From: UBA10133 sp964528565
Lineage (GTDB): Bacteria; Patescibacteriota; Microgenomatia; UBA1400; MFAQ01
Direction of reading: 5' to 3'
DNA: 9,915 nucleotides
Assembly (NCBI GenBank): GCA_964528565.1
Contig: CAZGSP010000015.1
Span: 1-9,915 of the forward strand
A program made the position numbers and the translations under genes. Positions 1 to 7,100 of the stretch are shown here, one piece after another. The notes under the pieces were generated by a model. It was given only the letters and a program-made list of their open reading frames with translations, ran no database searches and had not been told where the DNA came from. How positions within the stretch are numbered: the first letter of the stretch is position 1; each line of letters starts with the position of its first letter.

Positions 1-2
1 CA

Positions 3-2057
3 TCTATTACGGCCGCCGATGTCTGGAATTACTCGGACAGATCTCTTTCTTCTTTTGGTTCTCTGGTCTCCGACATCTGGAGCCATAGTAGCCGTCAGCT
101 AACCAATACGGCCGGTGTCACCGTTACCATCATTACCAAAGATGATATCAAGGAAATTCAAAAGGTCACCGCCGACACCCGGAAAACTATTGAACAGATC
201 ATCAACAAACCCATCGTCAAAACCTTTATCGACGAGGGCGTTGAGACTCCAAACCTCATTACCAAACTCAAAGCTACCCAAAATACCGCGGACGAACTTT
301 ATGCCAATGTTCAAAATTTGAAGAGCCGCGCCGACATCCTTTCGAGTAAATGGGAGAATATTTCTAAAGATGAAGCCCTCTCGGAACTTAAATCTCTCCA
401 AAACATCCTCTCGGACAATGCCGACAAAAAAGATGGCAGTATGATCTCGCAGACCGATTGGCTCAAAAAATCCTGGAACAGCCTTACTCTCCTTACCCTC
501 TCCGAACAGACCGAGGCCGCTCAGAGCAAGATCAAAAATCTCATTGATGATATCCAAATCTATGGCAAACAAAAATTCTCTACTTCCCTGGCCGCCATTA
601 CCACTCACATTGACCTACTGGATGCATTTACCGGCAGTTCCCTGGCCGAACCGGGCGACCTGAATCTTTTCGGCTATCTCAAAACAATCACCAACCAGAT
701 TGCCGACCTGGATAAATACACGGGTCAAGCCATCCGGCTCTTAACCGAGCTTACCCCGGAAAACACTCAAGACACCATCAGTCAAACAAACCGGTTGGAA
801 AACGATATTCTGACGCTTAATCGTCTTCCGGACCCTTACAGTCTCTTGAAAACCCCCGGCTTCCTCAAAGACAATCAAACTACTAAGAACTACATCATTA
901 TCAAAAATAAAATTCTGGGACTCCTGGCCCTTATCGACACTAATAAACTACTCTTAGCCAGGGACACGGGTGATACTGTCCGCAATGTTTGGCTCGAAGA
1001 AGGTAGCTTGATCTTCAGAACCGTCGCCAGCAACCCCAGTGAGATCATTAGCCAGACAGTCGAGGTCAAATTTTATTTACCGACGGAACTGAACAAAGAA
1101 CAGATCATCAAGCACGATCCTGAACTGTCGATCGAGTTCGATCCCACCGAAAATGCCCTTTTTGCTTACGGTCGTATAATTCTTAATCCGGAGGAAACTC
1201 GAACCTTGTCCATCGAAGCAGAAGATATCTGGCACTATTCTCAGGAAGAAATCGATATTCTGAACAACCAAACAGCCGAACTCGCCGAACTGCTCAAACG
1301 GACCTCCTACTATACTCAGGCTCTCTCCGTCAAAAGTGATATCAACGTCTCCCTCGAGAAAATTTTACTCCGTCAAAGCCAAGCCGTCTCTCCCGAGAGC
1401 CACATCCGGACTTACCGGGAATCAAACTTGGAGATGGTCGGTGTCAACGAAAAGATAAACTCTCTCAAACAACTGGCTGTCCAAGCAAGTTCTCAAAATA
1501 GCATCTTCGGTTATATTGGAGGAGTCCAGATCGTTGCCCTCTGGGGCATCGTTATCATTATCGTCGCCGGATTTGTTTTCCTCACCCTCTACATGAAGGC
1601 GTTAAAAAATGAGGTTGCCGTAAAATCGGAAATCATCTCAAACACAAAAAGTGAAGATGATCAAGGTCGGCCGATCCGCCATCGTCACCGTGAAACAGGT
1701 AGTCGGACAGCCCGCAAAATAATCACCCTGCTGGCAATGGCCGTACTGGCCACCGGAGGCGGATCGCTAATCACCTCTATCGCCATGACATCTATTCAAC
1801 AAAAGTCTCCCGCCGTTCTGGGTGCATCCAAAGTTATCGAAGAAAAATTACCTAAAGAGGTTACCCTTCAACTGCCCGCCTCAGGCAAAATACCGATCAG
1901 AATGTCTCCCACACTCACTTCACCCGAAGTGAACTCCATCAAGAAAGAACAAACCGTCTTCATCTTCAAGCGGTTTGACGGCTGGGTTAAGATCGGTCTG
2001 AATGAGACAGACAATGCCAAAGACTGGTGGATCAATGAAACATACCTCAAAAAATAG
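3..2057 (+). CDS. C-terminally membrane-anchored surface protein with SH3-like end domain (5' partial)
   Basis: The frame is open from the first complete codon at 3, so the gene begins left of the window; 684 residues are visible and it ends in TAG. An in-frame TTG at 318 is not a credible start, because the upstream codons are equally gene-like. Visible order: an 'ADVWNYSDRSL' element (about 15-47); long helical, probably coiled-coil regions rich in Lys, Glu and Gln (about 100-980); a beta domain with 'NPSE', 'YLPTEL' and 'DIWHYSQEEI' landmarks (about 981-1262); another helical stretch (1263-1500); membrane span 1 (about 1530-1596); a charged loop with 'RHRHRE'; membrane span 2 (about 1716-1788); and a C-terminal region resembling a bacterial SH3 domain (about 1860-2054), ending '..GWVKIGL..DWWINETYLKK'. 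If the N-terminus is outside, two spans put the SH3-like domain outside too, where such domains usually bind peptidoglycan or peptides. Codons end mostly in C. I infer an envelope or adhesion role; the exact function is unknown. Confidence 0.85.
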   Translation, partial: SITAADVWNYSDRSLSSFGSLVSDIWSHSSRQLTNTAGVTVTIITKDDIKEIQKVTADTRKTIEQIINKPIVKTFIDEGVETPNLITKLKATQNTADELYANVQNLKSRADILSSKWENISKDEALSELKSLQNILSDNADKKDGSMISQTDWLKKSWNSLTLLTLSEQTEAAQSKIKNLIDDIQIYGKQKFSTSLAAITTHIDLLDAFTGSSLAEPGDLNLFGYLKTITNQIADLDKYTGQAIRLLTELTPENTQDTISQTNRLENDILTLNRLPDPYSLLKTPGFLKDNQTTKNYIIIKNKILGLLALIDTNKLLLARDTGDTVRNVWLEEGSLIFRTVASNPSEIISQTVEVKFYLPTELNKEQIIKHDPELSIEFDPTENALFAYGRIILNPEETRTLSIEAEDIWHYSQEEIDILNNQTAELAELLKRTSYYTQALSVKSDINVSLEKILLRQSQAVSPESHIRTYRESNLEMVGVNEKINSLKQLAVQASSQNSIFGYIGGVQIVALWGIVIIIVAGFVFLTLYMKALKNEVAVKSEIISNTKSEDDQGRPIRHRHRETGSRTARKIITLLAMAVLATGGGSLITSIAMTSIQQKSPAVLGASKVIEEKLPKEVTLQLPASGKIPIRMSPTLTSPEVNSIKKEQTVFIFKRFDGWVKIGLNETDNAKDWWINETYLKK

Positions 2058-2061
2058 GTTA

Positions 2062-2087
2062 GGTGGTAAATAACGGTAAACACCACC
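2062..2087. other. Short inverted repeat just after the left gene
   Basis: GGTGGT at 2062-2067 and ACCACC at 2082-2087 are perfect 6-base complements with a 14-base loop, five bases after the TAG stop. No T-run follows on the + strand. On the - strand a run of six T follows after about seven bases, but no - strand gene ends here. It may be part of the 3' end structure of the upstream mRNA. Support is weak. Confidence 0.25.
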
Positions 2088-2136
2088 AAAAGTTTCTCAG
2101 CCCTCACCCTATCTTTTATAGGACTTAACGCACTCT

Positions 2137-2155
2137 CCGAATTGTCGGCCTTTTT
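2137..2155 (+). terminator. Candidate weak intrinsic terminator of the left gene
   Basis: CCGA (2137-2140), loop ATTG, TCGG (2145-2148), then CC and five T (2151-2155). It lies 80 bases after the stop codon of the left gene. The stem has only 4 pairs, so it would be weak. The layout matches the candidate at 3392-3411, which also has a 4-base stem, a 4-base loop and a T-run. Confidence 0.3.
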
Positions 2156-2751
2156 CCCTCCAAATTATTTATGGCCATTTCCGAGTCTCCGTCACACCGG
2201 GTTAAGATGGTCTCCGATTGCCTCATTGGAACAATAAGATTCGTAACCGAAATAAACGATTTATATTATGCGGAAATAAATGGAGCCGGGGAAAAACTCT
2301 ATAACCTTTTAACCTTTCCGGCAGTCTCTCTACCCTCATCTTTTTCACTCCGGATACCCCCTCCCTCTATCTATCTTTCACCTACCCCGTCCGGACACAT
2401 CACTGGATACCGCTTGGCCGGTGTGGGCGGACCCGGAGATCATCACCCAAAATCTATGATCTCTCCCCACTATTCCCCATACCCTATAGGAGAAATGAGT
2501 CTTTCGTCGGCCAAGGAATCTGCCAAACAGCGAATCTGTAGTTATAGTGATAATTGGTAAGGTTGTAAACATTGTGACTCGTTGGTAATGAGAGCCAAAG
2601 GTTTTTTTGCCGTATCCCGGGATCCAAAGCAACGACCTTCGTAAAACATTATCTCAATAACCCTTGTTATACAATCTATAGGAAATTGATAAAATCATTT
2701 CAAAAAGCCTCAAAATATTTTTATAGGAGTCCGTCAAAAACAGAATTTAAC

Positions 2752-2767
2752 TGTCATTAATATGACA
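2752..2767. promoter_or_regulatory. Operator-like inverted repeat TGTCAT-N4-ATGACA
   Basis: Perfect 6-base arms, TGTCAT (2752-2757) and ATGACA (2762-2767), flank TAAT. It lies 231 bases upstream of the gene at 2999, in AT-rich DNA. The symmetry and spacing fit a site for a dimeric helix-turn-helix regulator. No regulator gene is seen in the window, and a 6-base stem can occur by chance. Confidence 0.3.
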
Positions 2768-2881
2768 CTATTTCCGTAGTTTATTCAAAAACATAAAAAT
2801 CAAAGCTAATTTATCGATATTTATCTAAAATCTAATGAGCAACAAAAATACACAATATATATAAATTATTTATGTAATTCC

Positions 2882-2887
2882 TATAAT
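2882..2887 (+). promoter_or_regulatory. Exact TATAAT, possible -10 element
   Basis: TATAAT at 2882-2887 matches the sigma-70 -10 consensus fully. No good -35 hexamer lies 16-18 bases upstream and there is no extended TG. If used, it would give a leader of about 105 bases for the gene at 2999. In such AT-rich DNA a chance match is likely. Confidence 0.2.
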
Positions 2888-2968
2888 ATACGCACCTCTT
2901 CAACCATATTTCCTAATGCATATAGATAACAAAATAATAATATAAGACTATCAATATTCCCAATTATC

Positions 2969-2997
2969 TTGAGTCTCTTCATCGTGTAACATAGAAT
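2969..2997 (+). promoter_or_regulatory. Candidate sigma-70 promoter close to the small protease gene
   Basis: TTGAGT (2969-2974) and TAGAAT (2992-2997) are separated by exactly 17 bases and match the consensus at 4 of 6 and 5 of 6 positions. The -10 ends one base before the ATG at 2999, so a normal transcription start near 3004 would miss that ATG. Either the promoter match is chance, or translation starts downstream. Confidence 0.3.
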
Positions 2998-2998
2998 A

Positions 2999-3397
2999 AT
3001 GAACCATCTTTCTCTTCTCCCTCTCTTTGCGGCCTTTTCAATACTCCCCCTTTGGCTCATTGAACAGATCTTGCCGTATCCCTGGTTTATCGAAGAACTG
3101 TTAAAGTATTTCTTTAGCCTTCAGGTAAATCGCTCAAAGACCATAAACAAAGCCCGGCTCGCCTTCCTGACTGCCATCTCTTTTGCTCTCTCGGAAAGTT
3201 TTCTCTACCTATCCCTGGGCGCCATATCCGGGAGTCTCTCTTCATTCCTTCAAAGACTACTTCTTACGGTACCCATGCACGTCGCGACCTTCCTTATGCT
3301 TTTTTACGGCTGCCGGCACAAGTCGATAATCAGATTGACGGTTCTGGCCTCCACCATGGCTATTCACTACTACTTCAATCGATTCATTGCCGTCTGA
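2999..3397 (+). CDS. Minimal PrsW-like intramembrane metalloprotease
   Basis: 132 residues, mostly membrane-spanning. The motif pattern of the PrsW family (CPBP/PrsW-type glutamic intramembrane proteases) is visible in order: 'EELLK' at residues 32-36 (EExxK), 'FALSESFLY' at 62-70 (a Glu at 66 before Tyr 70), 'PMH' with His94 followed by Gly104, and 'HYYFN' with His123 and Asn127. PrsW in Bacillus cleaves the anti-sigma factor RsiW; family members are usually well over 200 residues, so this copy is about half length, with perhaps four spans. The usual Asn after the second Glu is Ser here. The ATG is the only start between an in-frame stop at 2987 and Met93. No ribosome site is seen. It points towards the LytR_C gene and ends 12 bases from it. 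The substrate is unknown; neighbouring membrane proteins are an inference only. Confidence 0.65.
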   Translation: MNHLSLLPLFAAFSILPLWLIEQILPYPWFIEELLKYFFSLQVNRSKTINKARLAFLTAISFALSESFLYLSLGAISGSLSSFLQRLLLTVPMHVATFLMLFYGCRHKSIIRLTVLASTMAIHYYFNRFIAV

Positions 3398-3411
3398 TGA
3401 GACAATTTTTT
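3392..3411 (+). terminator. Candidate intrinsic terminator between convergent genes
   Basis: GTCT (3392-3395), loop GATG, AGAC (3400-3403), then AA and six T (3406-3411). It overlaps the TGA stop of the protease gene and reaches the last codon of the convergent LytR_C gene. The stem is only 4 pairs. It can serve the + strand only, as no T-run lies on the other side. Confidence 0.35.
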
Positions 3412-4111
3412 ACTTAAAGTCTGCCCCGATAATGATCATCAGGTCTGCCTTCGGAAAGGTCTCTGCAGACTGCGTAGCGACCTCACCGCCCACCAACAGC
3501 GCCATCTCGGCCGCCTGTTTGCCCATCTTCCCCGTGATGTCGAGGACTAAAGTCTTTTCATAAGCATCGGACTTCGCCGTGGCCTTGGAAACTACCAAAA
3601 CACCGGGAATATTTTTTTCATCGATTCTTTTCTCCAGCTCGTTCGATATTCCCGTACTTTTTGAGCCGTTCACAAGCGCCACCCTCAAAGGATTCTTTTC
3701 GTCCACTCCGGTTATGGTGATCTGTTGGTTACCAATATTCACCGGCACCACATCCACCAAGAGATTTGTCGCCGGCCGGTAGATATATGCCTTTTGGGCT
3801 TTAGCATAAATAAGTATCTTGTCACCGTTCTCGGCCTTGGCAAATACCGGCTGATCTTTCAACTTTTCTTTGTCCGTCACCGTCGCCACTACCGGCTCTT
3901 CACCTTCCGGTAACACCACTAACTTACTGAGTTTCGCTACCAGCTCTTTAATTTCTTCTTTCGCCACACTGTTTGGATCCTTTCTTAGGGTCTCTATCTC
4001 TATTCCCAACTTTCTGTTTTGTTTCGACAATCGATATGAATTAACCGACAAACCTACAATTAATACCGCCACTCCGATTACTAACATCTGACTTCTGCTT
4101 AGTTTGATCAT
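3410..4111 (-). CDS. Single-span membrane protein with C-terminal LytR_C domain
   Basis: 233 residues from ATG at 4111 to TAA. A short basic N-terminus (MIKLSRSQ) leads into one membrane span (about 9-25), then a charged, probably coiled-coil stretch (26-64) and a beta-rich middle with 'NGDKILIY' and 'YRPATNLL' (95-117). The end is a domain (about 141-233) with the landmarks of LytR_C: 'VALVNGS', 'STGISNELEKRI', 'KTLVLDITGK', 'AAEMALLVGG' and the closing 'DLMIIIGADF'. In LytR-CpsA-Psr proteins this domain follows the LCP catalytic domain, which attaches polymers to the cell wall. No LCP domain is present here, so it is probably a binding or scaffold protein facing outside. An in-frame GTG at 4168 would extend it by 19 residues across the upstream gene's stop; I prefer the ATG because the membrane signal then sits at the N-terminus. 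No ribosome site is seen. It lies 43 bases behind the giant fibre gene and is probably co-transcribed. Confidence 0.8.
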   Translation of the reverse strand: MIKLSRSQMLVIGVAVLIVGLSVNSYRLSKQNRKLGIEIETLRKDPNSVAKEEIKELVAKLSKLVVLPEGEEPVVATVTDKEKLKDQPVFAKAENGDKILIYAKAQKAYIYRPATNLLVDVVPVNIGNQQITITGVDEKNPLRVALVNGSKSTGISNELEKRIDEKNIPGVLVVSKATAKSDAYEKTLVLDITGKMGKQAAEMALLVGGEVATQSAETFPKADLMIIIGADFK

Positions 4112-4154
4112 TTGTACTAAATTTAACAAATATTTAATAAATTTACAAGACTTT
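4112..4154 (-). promoter_or_regulatory. AT-rich gap between fibre and LytR_C genes
   Basis: 43 bases, mostly A and T, between the fibre stop and the LytR_C ATG. A weak -35/-10 pair can be read on the - strand (TTGTAA, 17 bases, TAAATT), but it matches the consensus poorly. No Shine-Dalgarno sequence is visible. A secondary promoter or simple co-transcription are both possible. Confidence 0.2.
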
Positions 4155-7100
4155 TCACAGTTGAGCACTGGTAGACGCCTCCGGAGTAATTATCGGAGTA
4201 ACTTCAGGGGTTGGTGTTACGGAAACCGTCGGTGTGGGCGTAATCTCCATTGTCGAAGTCGGAGTTGGTGTTACTTCTACCGTAGGTGTTACCGTCGGCG
4301 TCGATTCCGGTGTCACCTCCGGCGTCCCCTGCGAGGATGATCCTTGCAGGTCCACCGTCCCTTGTGACTGACTCGACCTGGCATCCTTGACGGCCAGTGC
4401 CATCCATGAGAACCGCAGATCCATGCCGGTCACTTGACTGAGACGGATCTTGAAGCCTTTGGTGTTCACATTGGCGATGGCATAACTGCCGATATCCGCG
4501 ATGTTGATATCCCCTGCGATATTCAAACTGATATTTACCACCGGTTCATTGGTATATTCTCTCTCAAACTTCACTTCCACCTCATTGGCACCGCTCTTGA
4601 TGATGGCAAACCCCGCCGTATCTTTGTTAAAGGTCGGTCTGCCGGCGAAGAAGACATCGCTGTGGAAGATGACTTTGTCAAAGAACTCGGCCACGTTTCG
4701 GAATAGGTTATTAACGATGTCCGCCATAGACAGCGTTTTATTCTCGGCCTGCCCGCCTGACTGCGAAGCTGTCGGCGTGGCACTTGATGTAGCCAGTCCC
4801 GCCACTTTATCCGATAAAGTGGAGATACTGTCCGTGAGTAGCTTAAAGCCCTTTATTTCGTTCGCCTCTATCTTGTCCGCCTTGATGGTTCCCATAAAGA
4901 TGGCATTGCCGTCTGAACTGATCCTGACATTTTCATTTCCGTCTTTATCCTGCATTACAAACATTCCGGTAGCCAAAATATCCTGAGTGATCACCTTCGG
5001 TGTAATTATTTCCACACCGGCTACAATTCTGTCACTTAAGATTTCCGAAACATTAGCCGACGCTGTTGAAATCTGATTTTTGTTTTCTATTAGACTTGCA
5101 AGTACATTTCCACCGTTGGAGACATCAACTCCAGACATTACCTCAGCCAATTTTCCACCATTACTCTGACCACTTTTAACAAAAGCAAGAACTGTTCCAA
5201 CTGTATCTCCAATAAATCCGTTCATGGCTGTTCCTATCACCGTCCCGGCTTTGGTTGCTTTCATGGCAACTCCTGGAATTGATGAACTGGTCAACAAATC
5301 CCCCGCTTTTATTTCACCATTTTCGTTACTCACCCGCACCGGTACTCTTCCTGACAAAGCTACCGCTACCCCGGTCACCCCCTCATCACCCTTTCCTCCA
5401 ATCATCAGAGCCGGTTCGGTCGAGATAATTCCTAAGACGTTACTGTCATAAGCCCCCAAACTTCTTTTCACTCCATATCTCATTTCCGTGTCCAAACTGA
5501 CCACTTCACCTGCTACCAAAGTATTATCATTTGTCGGATATACCTCAGCTAGGTCGGCATTGGAATTATCGACTTCAAAGAGTGTTACTCTCAAGCGAGT
5601 CACATTCCCCGTCGTATTCACCGTGGCTACATCCGAACAAATATTAAAGAATATCGCCGATGTCGAGCCTGGTGAATAGATAAACGATGATGTGCTTGTC
5701 TTCTGACCACCGGTATTACTGGAAAATGTTCCTGGCGATCCCCCAACCGCTGTTCCTGAGTTACAGGCAGCAACAGAACCAATGTTCGCTTCAGCTCGCG
5801 CCGTAATCTCAACATCTCCATTTCCGCTCGATGTTGTTTCCATCGTCACGATTCCATATACCGATTTTGAAGTTGAAGACAACGTGATATTTGGAAAGGA
5901 ACTGTTATTTTCTGTCGCTATATCCCAGTAACTGGTAGTGTTGGCGTCCACCACAGCATCGCTGGTCGTATCCACGAAACTTCTTGTTTGATTATTTCCA
6001 CAATTTCTCCAAGCACTATCAGAGTAACAACGATATGTACCGGTTGAAGTGTTGTAATACATCCCACCCAGAACTCCTGTCGGGTCTGCTGTACCATTGT
6101 CAAGAACTAATAAATCAGGTGTAGCTGAGGCACTGTTTCCGATTTGAACTCTACCACTCGAGGAAGTTGGTCCAACGGTAAAATTTACATTTCCTGTTCC
6201 GGAATTAATATTTACCGCCGTAGCACCGGTAGTATTTCCTAATGTAATTGTCTTGGCTGTTGAGACTCCAATATTTATTGCTCCTGTTCCGGATTGTATC
6301 GTAATCGGAGTATTGACGGTTGTATTTCCAATCGTTATACCGCCGGTATTGGTGGTATCAAAAATCGTACTCCCCTGAGCGATTATTCGAAACGGTTTGG
6401 CTGTAGATGTTGCTAGCGTACCAACACTAACAATATATCCCGTCCCTGTCGAGGCAATATTTTCCGAAAAGTTCATTCCATTGTTGGTGCTACTCAAAGA
6501 CCAGTTCCACGTCTGAGCATTATTACCATTACTTATAGAATGTGCTCCCGTCGCAGGGGTTAGGGAATCCAAAGCGGCAGATGCTGCTGTAGATGATGAA
6601 CAAACCCAAGCACTTGATCCGGCGTCCCATTTTAGGACTTGTGTGTCAGAACAAGTCCTAAGTAATGACAAACCGGAACCGGAAACCTCCAAACCGGAAC
6701 CTAAATTCAAATTAATTCCCAACGCTCCGGACAAATTATTTAATCCGTCTCCGGTTAAATCTGTAAAGTTTTCGGTGTGCAGAGAAAATGTCCCGGAAAT
6801 GCTGGCATCCCTTACAAACAAACCCTCAAATCCACCAATGCGAGTGACAACATCATCATATTGATCCAGAATATCTCCTGATCCGGTTACCGTAAACACA
6901 GCCGGTGTAGTCAGTAATGCGTCCGGGTCGTACCAACCCGGTATCACCTGAACCGCAATTCTTTCTACCCCAGAAGTTGTCTTGGTCGCCAAAGCTTTGC
7001 CAATAGTTGGTCCTGCTTTAGTTTGTTTCATACCCACACCCGCAACAGAACTGGGAGCGATCGGATCACCAATCGCAATATTGCCATTTGTCGTATCTAC

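Larger units (their letters stand above)
2058..2640. other. Gene-free spacer, part 1: pyrimidine-rich, hairpin-forming
   Basis: No convincing gene is seen. An open frame of 129 codons exists at 2171-2560, but it has no ribosome site, a low-complexity Ser/Pro-rich middle and no recognisable motif. Structures that can form: GCCGG-(GG)-AAA at 2285-2294 with TTTCCGGC at 2315-2322; GTCCG 2389-2393 with CGGAC 2428-2432, plus ACAC 2395-2398 with GTGT 2421-2424; TCGTTG 2579-2584 with CAACGA 2630-2635, enclosing the palindrome ATCCCGGGAT at 2614-2623. An untranslated RNA or a decayed gene would both fit. I do not recognise tmRNA, RNase P RNA, SRP RNA or tRNA here. Confidence 0.4.
2117..2885. repeat. 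Dispersed TATAGGA heptamers (five copies)
   Basis: TATAGGA occurs at 2117-2123, 2485-2491, 2677-2683 and 2722-2728 on the + strand, and once on the - strand (TCCTATA at 2879-2885). I found no other copy in the window by reading. The copy at 2485 is followed at once by GAA and an ATG (2494) that opens a frame of only about 20 codons. The copies could be binding sites, parts of repeated RNA 5' ends, or chance in AT-rich DNA. Confidence 0.35.
2641..2998. other. Gene-free spacer, part 2: strongly AT-rich upstream region
   Basis: The base composition turns sharply AT-rich from about 2641 up to the start of the small protease gene. It carries a 6-base inverted repeat (2752-2767), an exact TATAAT (2882-2887), a -35/-10 pair (2969-2997) and three of the five TATAGGA copies. 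I see no coding sequence. The best reading is a promoter and regulatory region for the gene at 2999. Confidence 0.45.

Noticed and set aside
318..320. TTG as start of the left gene
   Set aside because: The frame is open and gene-like from position 3, including the ADVWNYSDRSL element.
99..608. 169-codon - strand frame opposite the left gene
   Set aside because: The + strand frame is open to the window edge with clear domain features; the antisense frame reads as its shadow.
2171..2560. Open frame of 129 codons on the + strand
   Set aside because: No ribosome site, low-complexity middle, no family motif, codon use unlike the neighbouring genes. Treated as spacer, though a decayed or new small gene cannot be excluded.
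2378..2632. Open frame of 84 codons on the - strand
   Set aside because: No recognisable domain or ribosome site. It lies in the hairpin-rich spacer and overlaps the other weak frame.
2561..2640. Possible tRNA
   Set aside because: Stems can form, but there is no cloverleaf, no TTCGA-type T-loop and no acceptor end.
4112..4168. GTG start at 4168 for the LytR_C gene
   Set aside because: It would overlap the fibre stop and add a non-conserved-looking N-terminus before the membrane span. The ATG at 4111 gives a normal signal-anchor layout.
4190..4330. CRISPR-like or tandem DNA repeat
   Set aside because: The repeats are irregular, in frame and encode a Thr/Pro tail; there are no unique spacers of constant length.
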